Part shown: piece by piece, positions 32,135 through 41,881 of the stretch
Numbering within the stretch: the first letter of the stretch is position 1
How the letters are laid out: every line of letters begins with the position of its first letter
NCBI GenBank assembly: GCA_017464305.1
Contig: JAFUDS010000018.1
Span: 1-62,358, forward strand
Source of the DNA: Clostridia bacterium
Lineage (GTDB): Bacteria > Bacillota > Clostridia > Christensenellales > Aristaeellaceae
Direction: 5' to 3'
DNA length: 62,358 bases
Made by a program: the position numbers and the translations under genes
Notes under the pieces: model-generated
The model's input: only the letters and a program-made list of their open reading frames with translations
Databases searched by the model: none
What the model was told of the DNA's origin: nothing

Positions 32135-33424
32135 ATGGCAAATCAAGCAAACAACGCGGCGCATCTGCCGGAGCACGGGGAGATCAACCAGGAGGGCCGG
32201 GAAATCCTGCTGAGCCTGAAGAATGTGGATATCACCTTCGGCAAGGACGAGAACGCCGTTCGGGCGGTGAAAAACGCCTCCTTTGATATTTTCAAGGGGG
32301 AGACCTTCTCCCTGGTGGGGGAATCTGGATCCGGCAAGACCACCATCGGCCGGGCGGTGATCCGGGTGAATCCCTGCGCGGCGGGCGAGATTCAGTATAA
32401 GGGAGTTCGCATCTCCGGAAAGATCCCCCGCAGCCTGGACCGGGAAGTGATCCGGAACATCCAGATGGTTTTCCAGGACCCCGCCGCCTCCCTGAACGAG
32501 CGGGCCACGGTGGATTACATCATCTCCGAGGGGCTGTATAACTTCCACCTGTTCGAGAACGAAGCGGACCGGGTGAAGAAGGTGGAGACCATCATCGACG
32601 AGGTGGGCCTGCTGCCGGAGCATCTGACCCGCTATCCCCACGAGTTCTCCGGCGGACAGCGGCAGCGCATCGGTCTGGCCCGGGCCATGGTCATGGAGCC
32701 GGAGCTGGTCATCGCCGACGAGCCCATCTCCGCCCTGGACGTGTCCATTCGGGCCCAGGTGCTGAACCTGATGAAGAAATTCCAGAAGGAGCGGGATATC
32801 ACCTACCTCTTCATTGCCCATGACCTGTCCATCGTCCGGTTCATCTCCGACCGCATTGCTGTCATTTACAAGGGAGATATTGTGGAGATCGCTGAGACGG
32901 ACGAGCTGTTCAATTATCCCCTGCATCCCTATACCCGGTCCCTGATTTCCGCCATTCCCATTCCGGACCCGAAGCTGGAAAAGCACAAGGCGCTGTTTAC
33001 CTACGACCCTTCTGTGCATGATTATTCCACGGATAAGCCCTCCCTGCAGGACATCGGGCATAATCACTTCGTCTTCGGCAACGCCAAGGAAATCGAAGCC
33101 TACAAGGCCCAGCGGGAATCCGGCACGCCCCTGAAATCCATCACCATCCTGCCGGAGGGGGAGGAAGCGCCCTCCAGCGTGGAGACGGACACCACCGTGG
33201 ACGAGGACTTCCTGCAGACCCCGGTGCATGACACGGGAAACATCTGGCTGGCGGTGCTGGCCTTCTTCCTGCCGGTCTTAGGCTTGGTGGGGACGCTGCT
33301 GTTCAAAAAATATCACCATTTCCGGAACTATAAGGTCTGCAAGAAGGGGACCATCGCGGGCTTCGCGGTGATCGGCGTGATCATCGCGCTGTTCGGCCTC
33401 TTCTTGCTGCTATCGGTGCTATAG
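32135..33424 (+). CDS. oppF: OppF ATPase with C-terminal membrane hairpin
   Basis: The protein (429 aa) is the partner ATPase, with Walker A GESGSGKT (near residue 70), Q-loop [11 protein letters not shown], signature [10 protein letters not shown], Walker [13 protein letters not shown] and the usual oligopeptide C-terminal domain to about residue 335. After an acidic linker the last 60 residues form two hydrophobic helices (about 370-390 and 406-428) joined by a Lys/Arg/His-rich turn ([15 protein letters not shown]). Normal OppF proteins end without membrane helices. The tail would tether the ATPase to the membrane. Confidence 0.88.
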   Translation: MANQANNAAHLPEHGEINQEGREILLSLKNVDITFGKDENAVRAVKNASFDIFKGETFSLVGESGSGKTTIGRAVIRVNPCAAGEIQYKGVRISGKIPRSLDREVIRNIQMVFQDPAASLNERATVDYIISEGLYNFHLFENEADRVKKVETIIDEVGLLPEHLTRYPHEFSGGQRQRIGLARAMVMEPELVIADEPISALDVSIRAQVLNLMKKFQKERDITYLFIAHDLSIVRFISDRIAVIYKGDIVEIAETDELFNYPLHPYTRSLISAIPIPDPKLEKHKALFTYDPSVHDYSTDKPSLQDIGHNHFVFGNAKEIEAYKAQRESGTPLKSITILPEGEEAPSSVETDTTVDEDFLQTPVHDTGNIWLAVLAFFLPVLGLVGTLLFKKYHHFRNYKVCKKGTIAGFAVIGVIIALFGLFLLLSVL

Positions 33425-33442
33425 CCTTCCTGGAGCAAACGG

Positions 33443-34654
33443 ATGAAACGGGAAGCGAGAGATATCAGAGAACGAATGCCCAGACCGGTAAAGCGCATTC
33501 CCCTGGAGGAAAACCCCACGGGAAAGCGAATCGCCGGCGCCCTGGTGGCGCTGGCGGTGGCCGGTCTGGCGCTTTTCTTTGCCCTGCGGGGATTGACGCA
33601 GGTGGACGCGGGATGGACCTGGATCGAAGGGGATTCCGCGGAGGGACCCGTGACGGAGGTGCGCCTGTGGGCGGAGCTGGGGGCCGAGAGCGACAGCCCC
33701 CTGACGGAGCGGAGATATTTGACGAAGCTCTTCTCCCAAGCCTCCCGGGAGCTGTACACCCTGTTCACCCCCTATGAGATCGTCTCCGGGGTGCAGAATC
33801 TATGGTGGATCAATCATCACCCCAATGAGGAGATTCAGGTGGATCCTCGATTGTACGGCGCCCTGCGGGAAAGCGCGGAGGCCGGACGGCAGATTTTCTT
33901 GGGGCCGGTTTATGAAATCTGGGACGGGGTTTTTTTCAGCGAAAGCGACGGGGAAGCCCAGGAAGCGGATCCCCTGCTGAACCCGGAGACGGGGGCAGTG
34001 CTGGCGGAAATGATGGCGCTGCTGGGCCGGGAGGATCAGATTTCCCTGGATTTTCTGGCGGAAAACAAGGTGCGGCTGAACCTGGCGCCGGAGCTGGCGG
34101 CCCTGGGCGCGGAAATGGGGACGGACCGATACCTGGACTTTGGATGGACTCAGAATGCCTATATCGCGGATTTGCTGGCGGAGGCGCTGGGGCAGGCGGG
34201 ATGGACCCGGGGCATCCTTTCCAGCCCGGATGGATTCATCCGGTGCCTGGATGACCGGGGGCCCTTTACCCTGGAGGTGCTGACATCGGAGACGGGAAAA
34301 ATCTCCCAGGCCGCCCTGGCGGAATATGAGGGCCCGGCGGCGGCGCTGCAGCTGCTGCCCACGCCCCAGGGCACCCGACGTCGGTTTTACCAATACGGGG
34401 ACGGAACGCTGCGAACGACCTGGATCTCAACGGAGGACGGGCAGCCCCATCAGGGGGCGGACAGCTGGACGGTGCTCTCTCCCGGCGGAACCTGCGGCGG
34501 AGCGCTGCGGGCGACGCTGGAGCTGATCACCGCGGAGAAGCTGGGTGCGAGTCAGATGGAGACGCTGGCCCAGGAAGGAATCAGTGCCCTGGTCCAGCAA
34601 GGGGACAACATGTATTTGATTGGCGATGGCCTCCGGCTGATGGAGGGACCATAA
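33443..34654 (+). CDS. Membrane-anchored ApbE-like protein, probably degenerate
   Basis: The protein (403 aa) has a short basic N-terminus, one membrane helix (about residues 28-48) and an extracytoplasmic domain. It follows the layout of FAD:protein FMN transferase (ApbE): WWINHHPNEEIQVDPRLYGA, then PVYEIWD, then LDFGWTQNAYIADLLAEAL, lining up with the ApbE stretches VDP..., ...LW and LDxGAIAKGYAVD. The lysine/glycine active-site positions of the last motif are changed, and no HIIDPRTG motif is visible, so it may be a pseudoenzyme. It starts 18 bp after oppF, so it is in the peptide-import operon. Confidence 0.65.
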   Translation: MKREARDIRERMPRPVKRIPLEENPTGKRIAGALVALAVAGLALFFALRGLTQVDAGWTWIEGDSAEGPVTEVRLWAELGAESDSPLTERRYLTKLFSQASRELYTLFTPYEIVSGVQNLWWINHHPNEEIQVDPRLYGALRESAEAGRQIFLGPVYEIWDGVFFSESDGEAQEADPLLNPETGAVLAEMMALLGREDQISLDFLAENKVRLNLAPELAALGAEMGTDRYLDFGWTQNAYIADLLAEALGQAGWTRGILSSPDGFIRCLDDRGPFTLEVLTSETGKISQAALAEYEGPAAALQLLPTPQGTRRRFYQYGDGTLRTTWISTEDGQPHQGADSWTVLSPGGTCGGALRATLELITAEKLGASQMETLAQEGISALVQQGDNMYLIGDGLRLMEGP

Positions 34655-34683
34655 AACAGGAGAACCCATCTCCTGTTTTTTAT
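34654..34683 (+). terminator. Terminator of the first peptide-import operon
   Basis: AAACAGGAGA / TCTCCTGTTT, 10-bp perfect stem, 5-base loop, T-tract. Confidence 0.9.
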
Positions 34684-34719
34684 TTGTCTCTGGGGAGCAT
34701 CGAAAAAACATTGTGGACA

Positions 34720-34749
34720 TTGAAAAAGGGAAGAAAAGGGTGATAAGAT
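34720..34749 (+). promoter_or_regulatory. Promoter of the hydratase gene
   Basis: TTGAAA at 34720-34725, 18-bp spacer, TAAGAT at 34744-34749. Confidence 0.55.
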
Positions 34750-34785
34750 AGGCTCATGCGTCAGGAAAGGAAGGAAGGCGTAAAA

Positions 34786-37083
34786 ATGATCAAGCTATAT
34801 GAAAGTGGAATATATCTGGCAGCGGGCCGGGAGATCGTGCCCGAAGGGGAGGCGGAAGCCTATTTTTCCGCCCAGGGAAAGACGGTGGACAAGGAGGCGG
34901 CCCGGCGCGGGACCATCGCCTGGTCCATCCTGCAGCAGCACAACCAGTCCGACAGCATGGAGAAGTTGCGGCTGCGGTTCGACGCCATGGCCTCCCATGA
35001 CATTACCTTCGTGGGCATTATCCAGACGGCCAAGGCCTCGGGCATGGATCATTTTCCCATGCCCTATGTGCTGACCAACTGTCATAATACCCTGTGCGCC
35101 GTGGGCGGGACCATCAACGAGGACGACCATATGTTCGGCCTCTCTGCGGCGAAGAAATACGGCGGCATCTATGTGCCCCCGCATATCGCGGTCATCCATC
35201 AATACATGCGGGAGATGCACGCCGGATGCGGCAAGATGATCCTGGGCTCCGACAGCCATACCCGTTATGGTGCCCTGGGGACCATGGCCATTGGCGAGGG
35301 TGGCGGTGAACTGGTGAAGCAGCTGCTGGAGGACACCTATGATGTGAACTATCCTGGGGTGGTCTGCGTCTATCTGGACGGCGCGCCCCAGCCCTTCGTG
35401 GGGCCCCAGGATATCGCCCTGGCCATCGTGGGGGCGGTGTTCAAGAACGGCTATGTGAAAAACAAGGTGATGGAATTCGTGGGGCCTGGCGTAGCGGCCA
35501 TGAGCACGGACTATCGCAACGGCGTGGACGTCATGACCACGGAAACCACCTGCCTTTCCTCCATCTGGCGGACGGATGAGGAAACCCGCGCCTTCCTGAA
35601 GGCCCATGGCCGGGAGGAGGATTATCGGGAGCTGAACCCGGCGGAGGTGGCTTATTATGACGGGTGCGTCTACATCGACTTGAGCCAGATCAAGCCCATG
35701 ATTGCCTTGCCCTTCCATCCCTCCAACACCTATACCATCGACGAATTGAACGCCAATTTGGAAGATATCCTGGCGGAGACGGAGAAGGAAGCGGCGAAGG
35801 TGGCCGGAGGCCGGGCGGAATTCACCCTGCGGGACAAGATCGAAAACGGCCGGCTGCGGGTGCAGCAGGGGGTCATTGCCGGATGCGCCGGCGGCAACTA
35901 TACCAACGTGGTAGAGGCGGCCCGGCTGCTGAAGGGGAAGAACATCGGGGACGGGGAATTCTCCCTGTCCGTCTATCCCTCCTCCCAGCCGGTGTTCATC
36001 AACCTGACCCGCCAGGGCTACGCGGCGGATCTGATGGAGGCCGGCGCCATCGTGCGCACCGCCTTCTGCGGCCCCTGCTTCGGAGCAGGGGATACGCCCT
36101 GCAACAACGGTCTGTCCATCCGGCATACCACGCGGAACTTCCCCAACCGGGAGGGCTCCAAGCCTGGCAACAGCCAGATGGCGGCGGTGGCCCTGATGGA
36201 CGCCCGGTCCATCGCGGCCACGGCTGCCAACGGTGGTATTCTGACCTCGGCGGAGACCTTCGACGGATGGGGTGATACGCCGGAATACACCTTTGATCCC
36301 ACGGTCTATCAGCGGCGGGTGTATCAGGGATTTGGGAAGGCCACGGGGGAGAACCTGGTGTTCGGCCCCAATATCAAGGACTGGCCCCGGATGAGCGCCC
36401 TGACGGAGAACATCCTGCTGCGGGTTTGCTCCAAGATTCTGGACCCGGTGACCACCACGGACGAGTTGATCCCCTCCGGGGAGACCTCCTCCTACCGCTC
36501 CAATCCCCTGGGCCTGGCGGAATTCACCCTGAGCCGCCGGGATCCGGAATATGTGGGCCGCTCCAAGGAAGTGGATCGGATAGAAAAAGCCCGGGCCGCA
36601 GGAGAGGATGTGCTGGCGGCGGAGCCGGCGCTGAAGGAGATCTACGATCGGATTCACGCCCTGCCCGGCCAGGAAGCGGTGGACCCCCAGGGGACGGAGA
36701 TCGGCTCCCTGGTGTACGCGGTGAAGCCCGGGGACGGCTCCGCCCGGGAACAGGCGGCCTCTTGCCAGCGAGTGCTGGGCGGGCTGGCGAACATTACGAA
36801 GGAATATGCCACCAAGCGGTACCGCTCCAACGTCATCAACTGGGGCATGTTGCCCTTCCAGATGGCGGCGGAGCCCACGGATCTGGAGGTAGGGGATTAC
36901 ATCTACGTACCCGGGGCGTTGTCCGCTCTGGCGGGAGACATGAAGGAGATTCCCGCCTATGTGCTGAAGGCGGAGGGAGCCCGGGAGCTGAAGCTGTTCA
37001 TCGCCGAAATGACGGAGGACGAAAAGAACATCGTCCGGGCGGGATGCCTCATCAACTATAACCGGCAGAGGAAAGGGCTGTAA
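34786..37083 (+). CDS. Aconitase-family hydratase (YbhJ-like)
   Basis: The protein (765 aa) matches the YbhJ hydratase branch of the aconitase superfamily: an N-terminal domain with the substrate stretch [21 protein letters not shown], three Fe-S-cluster-type cysteines in [10 protein letters not shown] and [12 protein letters not shown], and a C-terminal swivelling domain ending near [18 protein letters not shown]. Aconitases use a 4Fe-4S cluster for dehydration and rehydration of hydroxy acids. The substrate of this branch is unknown. The start is the ATG after GGAAGGCG. It is followed by a separately promoted phosphoribosyltransferase-like gene. Confidence 0.85.
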   Translation: MIKLYESGIYLAAGREIVPEGEAEAYFSAQGKTVDKEAARRGTIAWSILQQHNQSDSMEKLRLRFDAMASHDITFVGIIQTAKASGMDHFPMPYVLTNCHNTLCAVGGTINEDDHMFGLSAAKKYGGIYVPPHIAVIHQYMREMHAGCGKMILGSDSHTRYGALGTMAIGEGGGELVKQLLEDTYDVNYPGVVCVYLDGAPQPFVGPQDIALAIVGAVFKNGYVKNKVMEFVGPGVAAMSTDYRNGVDVMTTETTCLSSIWRTDEETRAFLKAHGREEDYRELNPAEVAYYDGCVYIDLSQIKPMIALPFHPSNTYTIDELNANLEDILAETEKEAAKVAGGRAEFTLRDKIENGRLRVQQGVIAGCAGGNYTNVVEAARLLKGKNIGDGEFSLSVYPSSQPVFINLTRQGYAADLMEAGAIVRTAFCGPCFGAGDTPCNNGLSIRHTTRNFPNREGSKPGNSQMAAVALMDARSIAATAANGGILTSAETFDGWGDTPEYTFDPTVYQRRVYQGFGKATGENLVFGPNIKDWPRMSALTENILLRVCSKILDPVTTTDELIPSGETSSYRSNPLGLAEFTLSRRDPEYVGRSKEVDRIEKARAAGEDVLAAEPALKEIYDRIHALPGQEAVDPQGTEIGSLVYAVKPGDGSAREQAASCQRVLGGLANITKEYATKRYRSNVINWGMLPFQMAAEPTDLEVGDYIYVPGALSALAGDMKEIPAYVLKAEGARELKLFIAEMTEDEKNIVRAGCLINYNRQRKGL

Positions 37084-37089
37084 AATCCA

Positions 37090-37119
37090 TTGACGGGAAG
37101 CGCGGAAAAGTTGTACAAT
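37090..37119 (+). promoter_or_regulatory. Promoter of the phosphoribosyltransferase-like gene
   Basis: TTGACG at 37090-37095, 18-bp spacer, TACAAT at 37114-37119. Confidence 0.6.
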
Positions 37120-37181
37120 ATCCCCAGGGAGAACCGCCGTGGAGCGGCGGGAGCATAAATAAGGGAAAGGGATGATTTACG

Positions 37182-37820
37182 ATGGCGATCAATCTGACCA
37201 AGCTGCCCACCCGGAAGCACGGGCTGGCGCTGCGGGTGGCGAAGGGGCATTTTGCCACCAACCATAGCCACACCAATTATTATATCGACGTGACGGCGCA
37301 GAAATTCCGCCTCAGCGAGGCCAAGGCCGTGGCCCATGAGCTGACGGCGGAATACAAGTACCGCGGCGCGGTGGATACCATCCTCTGCCTGGATGGCACG
37401 GAGGTGATCGGAGCCTGCATGGCCAGCGACATGATGAAGGCCCAGGTGCTGACCAGCAACGAGCATGGCAGCCTGTACGTGGTGACGCCGGAGCATACCA
37501 CCGGCAGCCAGCTGATCTTCCGGGAGAATACCATGCCCATGATTACGGGGAAGCATGTGCTGATTCTGCTGGCCAGCGTCAGCACCGGCTATACCGCCGA
37601 CGCCGCCATGCAGGCCATTCAATACTACGGTGGCCAGGTGGTAGGGATCGCCTCCATCTTCGCCTCGGTGAAGGAATGCGGCGGCGTGCCGGTGACCCAT
37701 ATTTTCGACACCAACGATCTGCATGATTATGGCAGCTGGGAGGCCCATTCCTGCCCCCTGTGTCAGCAAGGGAAGAAGATCGAGGCCCTGGTGAACTCCT
37801 ACGGGTATTCTAATTTGTAA
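37182..37820 (+). CDS. Phosphoribosyltransferase-fold protein (PyrE-like)
   Basis: The protein (212 aa) has a type I phosphoribosyltransferase fold with hood (residues 1-60) and Rossmann core; the region TGKHVLILLASVSTGYTADA occupies the place of the PRPP loop, normally VLLVDDVxTTGxT. The two adjacent acidic residues that bind PRPP ribose hydroxyls are replaced by LAS, so it may not use PRPP or may be regulatory. A cysteine pair (SCPLCQQGKK) near the C-terminus could bind a metal. Neighbours give no pathway. Confidence 0.7.
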   Translation: MAINLTKLPTRKHGLALRVAKGHFATNHSHTNYYIDVTAQKFRLSEAKAVAHELTAEYKYRGAVDTILCLDGTEVIGACMASDMMKAQVLTSNEHGSLYVVTPEHTTGSQLIFRENTMPMITGKHVLILLASVSTGYTADAAMQAIQYYGGQVVGIASIFASVKECGGVPVTHIFDTNDLHDYGSWEAHSCPLCQQGKKIEALVNSYGYSNL

Positions 37821-37870
37821 TGATGTGTGCGTGTGGGAGTGAAACACCCTTCGCACGAGCTGAGAAATGT

Positions 37871-37898
37871 AGAGAAGCGAAAGCTTCTCTCTTTTTTA
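37871..37898 (+). terminator. Terminator
   Basis: AGAGAAGC-N4-GCTTCTCT stem followed by CTTTTTT. Confidence 0.88.
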
Positions 37899-37926
37899 TA
37901 GTACAAAAGGAATACAATCTTCGCTA

Positions 37927-37954
37927 TTGCATTCCGGGAGATTTGTGATAGGAT
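37927..37954 (+). promoter_or_regulatory. Promoter of the lysine-riboswitch operon
   Basis: TTGCAT at 37927-37932, 16-bp spacer, TAGGAT at 37949-37954, just before the aptamer. Confidence 0.55.
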
Positions 37955-37956
37955 AA

Positions 37957-38140
37957 AACCTGTTTAGAGGCGCGGTTGACAAGAGTAGCGCGGAGGAGCC
38001 CGGCCGGGGCGAGGAGGACGCGTGAAAGGGGAGGCCGCCGAAATGAGACCCAAGGGCAAGGGGGCTTGTTGGGCAGGGGGAGAAGATCCCTCTGACTGTC
38101 ACAGCCGCAAGGCTGTGGAGCGCTATTCACTGAAACCGGG
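37957..38140 (+). promoter_or_regulatory. Lysine riboswitch (L box)
   Basis: The L-box core is well conserved: TTTAGAGGCGCG, the kink-turn and loop AAGAGTAGCG, the P2/P3 strand GTGAAAGGGGAGGCCGCCGAAA, then GACTGTCACAGCC and CTGTGGAGCGCTATTCACTG. Around these, the P2-P4 arms are GC-rich variants. It is followed by a terminator and an amino-acid ABC operon, so lysine represses the importer by premature termination. Confidence 0.93.
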
Positions 38141-38170
38141 ATTTGTCCTCCTTGTGTGGGGGAAAAGCGG

Positions 38171-38196
38171 GCAGCGATAGCGTCGTTGCTTTTTTC
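38171..38196 (+). terminator. Terminator of the lysine riboswitch
   Basis: GCAGCGA / TCGTTGC (one G-U) around a short loop, followed by a six-T run. Confidence 0.8.
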
Positions 38197-38233
38197 TTTA
38201 TTTTGGGATGGAAACAGAAGGAGGACAAGAAGA

Positions 38234-39067
38234 ATGAGAAAGTGGATTGCAATGCTGATGGTGGCCATGCTGCTGATGGGCTCCCTGGCCTTGGCGGATG
38301 TTCCCTCCGGGGTGGAGGATGGGGTGCTGACCGTGGCCATGGAATGCGCCTACGCCCCCTACAACTGGGCGCAGCCTGATGATTCCAATGGCGCGGTGCC
38401 GATTAAGGATCATCCCGGCCTGTACGCCAATGGATATGACGTCATGATGGCTAAGGCCATTGCCGAGGCCAATGGATGGGAGCTGGAAGTGGCTCAGCTG
38501 GATTGGGACAGCCTGATCCCCGCCGTGCAGAGCGGCATTGTGGACGCGGTCATCGCCGGCCAGAGCATGACGGCGGAGCGGATGGAAGCGGTGGATTTCG
38601 CCGGCCCCTATCTGTACGCCACCATCGTGGTGCTGGCCAAGGAAGGCAACCCCAACACGGAAGCCACGGGCATTAGCCAGCTGAAGGGTACCGCCACCAG
38701 CCAGAGCGGTACCATCTGGTATGACACCTGCCTGCCCCAGGTGGCGGGCGCGACGGTGATTCCCCCGGCGGAATCCGCCCCGGCCATGCTGATGGCGGTG
38801 GAGAGCGGCACGGTGGACTTTGTGTGCACCGATATGCCCACGGCCCAGGGCGCCCTGATCGCCTATCCGGATCTGAAGCTGCTGGACTTCGCGGGCAGCG
38901 GGGATGATTTCGAGGTGTCCGACGAGGATATCAATATCGGTATTTCCATCCAGAAGGGGAACACCGTGCTGCTGGACGCGCTGAATGCTTATCTGGCGGA
39001 CAAGACGGCGGAGGACTTCAATGCCCTGATGGCCCAGGCCATTGCGGTGCAGCCCCTGAGTGAGTAA
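38234..39067 (+). CDS. Lysine-type ABC importer: binding protein
   Basis: The protein (277 aa) is a SBP_bac_3 amino-acid-binding protein with signal peptide (MRKWIAMLMVAMLLMGSLALA|D) and no lipobox cysteine. The ligand-site region follows the family (ECAYAPYNW, GYDVMMAKAIAEANG, AVIAGQSMTAERMEAVDFAGPY). Control by a lysine riboswitch assigns lysine as the most likely ligand. The start at 38234 is set by AGAAGGAGG; an earlier frame overlaps the terminator. It overlaps the permease start by 8 bases. Confidence 0.9.
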   Translation: MRKWIAMLMVAMLLMGSLALADVPSGVEDGVLTVAMECAYAPYNWAQPDDSNGAVPIKDHPGLYANGYDVMMAKAIAEANGWELEVAQLDWDSLIPAVQSGIVDAVIAGQSMTAERMEAVDFAGPYLYATIVVLAKEGNPNTEATGISQLKGTATSQSGTIWYDTCLPQVAGATVIPPAESAPAMLMAVESGTVDFVCTDMPTAQGALIAYPDLKLLDFAGSGDDFEVSDEDINIGISIQKGNTVLLDALNAYLADKTAEDFNALMAQAIAVQPLSE

Positions 39068-39899
39068 AATCAAAATGCTTACACAGTTATTTTCAGACAT
39101 TGGGTCCATCTGGGCCAAATATGGCACGGTATATCTGACGGGCATCGGGAACACCCTGATCCTGGCCACGGTGGCTACCTTGATTGGCTGCGTCATCGGG
39201 TTTTTCTGCGGTATTCTGCAGACCATTCCCTATGGGCCTGGGGACGCCTGGATCAAAAAGGCACTGCTGAAGCTGCTGCGGGCGGTGATCCGGATCTATG
39301 TGGAGGTATTCCGGGGAACGCCCATGATCCTGCAGGCGGTGTTCATCTATTACGGCATGCCTTATTTCTTCGGCGTGTCCTTCAAGGATATCTGGACGGT
39401 GAGCATCCTGGTGGTCTCCATCAACACGGGAGCTTACATGGCGGAATCCGTCCGGGGCGGCATCATGAGCATCGATGCGGGCCAGTTCGAGGGGGCCCGG
39501 GCCATCGGCATGAATCATTTCCAGACCATGCTGTACATCGTTTTGCCCCAGACCCTGCGGAACATCATGCCCCAGATTGGCAACAACTACATCATCAACG
39601 TGAAGGATACCTCCGTTATGTTCATCATCGGCTTCCAGGATTTCTTCGCCGTGCACAAGATGGTCAGCGGAGCGGTGTTCAAATATTTCCCCTCCGCGTT
39701 CCTGGAAATGGGCGGATATCTCTTCCTGACGCTGCTGGCCAGCTTCCTCCTGCGGAAGCTGGAGAAGAAGCTGGCGGGGGAAAGCAATTACGAGCTGGTG
39801 AACACGGATCAGCTGGTGATGACCGCTGGCACCTATCAGTTCTCCGGTAGCGCGCCCTACGAGGAGAAGAATAAGGATTATCAGGGGGAGAAGCCATGA
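39060..39899 (+). CDS. Lysine-type ABC importer: permease
   Basis: The protein (279 aa) is a HisMQ/GlnP-type polar amino-acid permease: five to six helices, the N-terminal [20 protein letters not shown] and the cytoplasmic EAA loop ([21 protein letters not shown]). It probably starts with GTG at 39060; an ATG at 39075 is an alternative. It overlaps the binding-protein gene and, by 4 bases, the ATPase gene, so the three are coupled. Confidence 0.92.
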   Translation: MSKIKMLTQLFSDIGSIWAKYGTVYLTGIGNTLILATVATLIGCVIGFFCGILQTIPYGPGDAWIKKALLKLLRAVIRIYVEVFRGTPMILQAVFIYYGMPYFFGVSFKDIWTVSILVVSINTGAYMAESVRGGIMSIDAGQFEGARAIGMNHFQTMLYIVLPQTLRNIMPQIGNNYIINVKDTSVMFIIGFQDFFAVHKMVSGAVFKYFPSAFLEMGGYLFLTLLASFLLRKLEKKLAGESNYELVNTDQLVMTAGTYQFSGSAPYEEKNKDYQGEKP

Positions 39900-40642
39900 G
39901 TGAAGCGATTTTAGAGATTCGGCATCTCTCCAAGACCTTCGGGACCCACGCGGTGCTGAAGGATGTGGATTTCACCGTCAACAAGGGGGACGTGACTTCC
40001 ATCATCGGCGCCAGCGGCAGCGGCAAGAGCACGCTGCTGCGGTGTGTCAACCTGCTGGAAACCCTGACCACAGGGGAGATTTTGTTCCATGGGGACAGCG
40101 TTACCGGGGGCAAGATCAACCAGAGCGCCTATCGGGCCCGGGTGGGCATGGTGTTCCAGAGCTTTAACCTGTTCAACAACCTGACGGTGCTGGACAACTG
40201 CGTCATCGGCCAGCGGAAGGTGAACAAAGCACCGAAAAATGAGGCCCGGGATCGGGCGCTGTACTACCTGAACAAGGTGGGTATGCTGCCTTACATCAAT
40301 GCCCGGCCGGCCCAGATCTCCGGCGGACAGAAGCAGCGGGTGGCCATCGCCCGGGCCCTGGCCATGGAGCCGGAGGTGCTGCTGTTCGACGAGCCCACCT
40401 CGGCCCTGGATCCGGAAATGGTGGGAGAGGTGCTGGACGTTATGAAGAGCCTGGCGGCGGAGAAGATGACCATGCTGGTGGTGACCCATGAGATGAGCTT
40501 CGCCCGGGATGTCAGCACCCAGGTGGTATACATGGCGGACGGGGTCATCGTGGAGGAAGGGCCTCCCGGCCAGGTGCTGACCAATCCCCAGGATGCCCGG
40601 ACCAGGGAATTCCTGAAACGATTCCTGGGCCAAAGTAATTAA
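39896..40642 (+). CDS. Lysine-type ABC importer: ATPase
   Basis: The protein (248 aa) is a GlnQ/HisP-like ATPase with Walker [10 protein letters not shown], signature [12 protein letters not shown], Walker [16 protein letters not shown] and H-loop VVTHEMSFA. Usual family length. It closes the three-gene riboswitch-controlled operon. Confidence 0.95.
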   Translation: MSEAILEIRHLSKTFGTHAVLKDVDFTVNKGDVTSIIGASGSGKSTLLRCVNLLETLTTGEILFHGDSVTGGKINQSAYRARVGMVFQSFNLFNNLTVLDNCVIGQRKVNKAPKNEARDRALYYLNKVGMLPYINARPAQISGGQKQRVAIARALAMEPEVLLFDEPTSALDPEMVGEVLDVMKSLAAEKMTMLVVTHEMSFARDVSTQVVYMADGVIVEEGPPGQVLTNPQDARTREFLKRFLGQSN

Positions 40643-40647
40643 AAATC

Positions 40648-40680
40648 GCTCCCTCGCTTGGCGGGGGAGCTTTTGTTGTC
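40648..40680 (+). terminator. Terminator of the lysine-import operon
   Basis: GCTCCCTCGC-N3-GCGGGGGAGC (one G-U) followed by TTTTGTTGTCGTTTTTT. Confidence 0.85.
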
Positions 40681-40686
40681 GTTTTT

Positions 40687-41685
40687 TCAGGGGCTGATGA
40701 GCCGCAGCAGCGGGGAGGAGGCCTCCGACAGGGGCCAGAGCAACCGTCCGGCCAGCCGGGGGGTGATTCCTACTGCGGGGGTCATCCGCAATCTTCTCCA
40801 AGGGAAACGGGAGGAGAAGATGGGATAGAGGGCCAGATTCCGGCCAGAGGTGGGCAGGGCGGAAATGCTGCCAGAAGCGCTTGGAACAGCGGCGGAGGAG
40901 CTGACTCCAGCGCTGTAGGATCCGAAGTTGGAGGTATCCTCTGGGAAGGAGCCTTCAGGGAAGGCATAGAAGCCTGCGTAGTCATAAGCCTGAGTGAGGT
41001 CCGGCTGCGCCGTAGGGACGGAGCTGGGATTCAATAGGTCAAAATAATCATTATATGTAGGGTCGGTGGTCGTGACCGGGGTGGGAACAGCGGTGGGGGC
41101 CTGCGTCGGCGGGGCGGTCACCTGAGGCGGAACCGCCGTGGGCTCCTGGGTAGGCACCGGGGAAGGAACCAAGGTGGGCTCGGGAGTGACATAGATGATG
41201 ATGGGAGTGGGAGAAATAAAATAATAATCCGTTGAAATGGGGGTTGAGGTGGGGACTATTGTCGGAGAAACCGTAGCAGAAGGAATGGTGGTGGGTGTGG
41301 GAGTAGGCGTTGCCGTAGGAACGGGCGTGGCTGTGGGAACAGGCGTAGCGGTGGGCACGGGCGTGGGCACCGCGGTGGGGGTGGCGGTAGGCACAGAGGT
41401 AATCACCGGCGTGGCGGTGGACGCGGGCAGGGAGGTGGCAGGGGGCGGATTATTCACCCCTCTTTGCTCCGAGAGGCTGGGAATGCGCGTAGCGGGGACG
41501 ATGACTTCCCCACAGACGGAGCAGGTGCCCGGCCCGGTGGTCCCATCCTGGGTTTCCGTAGGGCCTACATAGCTATTGTAGAGCACATATCCCTCGCCGG
41601 ATTCGAGATGGCTGTGGGCCAGGGCCCCGGAGCACACCATCAGCCCCAACAGCAGGATCATCCAAAAGCGTTTCTTCATCATCAT
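40687..41685 (-). CDS. Secreted Thr/Pro/Val-repeat protein
   Basis: The protein (332 aa) has a signal peptide (MMMKKRFWMILLLGLMVCSGALA), a short head region with a cysteine pair (CSVC), then about 170 residues of Pro/Thr/Val/Ala repeats (units like PVPTATP and PTAPPTQ) typical of extended wall-spanning linkers, then a tail rich in aromatic, Ser and Arg residues. No enzymatic domain is recognisable. Simple coding repeats around 41283-41400 could vary in number by slippage. It starts after AAGGAGCGG at 41685; the longer frame to 41781 lies within a different gene context without a site. Confidence 0.65.
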   Translation of the reverse strand: MMMKKRFWMILLLGLMVCSGALAHSHLESGEGYVLYNSYVGPTETQDGTTGPGTCSVCGEVIVPATRIPSLSEQRGVNNPPPATSLPASTATPVITSVPTATPTAVPTPVPTATPVPTATPVPTATPTPTPTTIPSATVSPTIVPTSTPISTDYYFISPTPIIIYVTPEPTLVPSPVPTQEPTAVPPQVTAPPTQAPTAVPTPVTTTDPTYNDYFDLLNPSSVPTAQPDLTQAYDYAGFYAFPEGSFPEDTSNFGSYSAGVSSSAAVPSASGSISALPTSGRNLALYPIFSSRFPWRRLRMTPAVGITPRLAGRLLWPLSEASSPLLRLISP

Positions 41686-41881
41686 ATTCCGCTCCTTGCA
41701 CGAGAAGACGCCCAGGGGAGGGCGCGTTCTTTGTTCCTTTTCAGCCCCTGTATTATACCCGCAGCCAGGAAGCATAGACAAGGTGGAGAATCATATACCC
41801 TGGGGGTTCCGGTTGCGCCAAATTCCCGGGAGTGTTATACTGTGTCTCATCCAATGGACGGAAGAAAGGAAGGAAAATGCC

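Noticed and set aside
41237-41572. Repeat array that could be taken for CRISPR or minisatellite DNA
   Set aside because: The units are imperfect 6-18 base coding repeats for a Pro/Thr/Val stretch in the minus-strand gene, without constant repeats and unique spacers.
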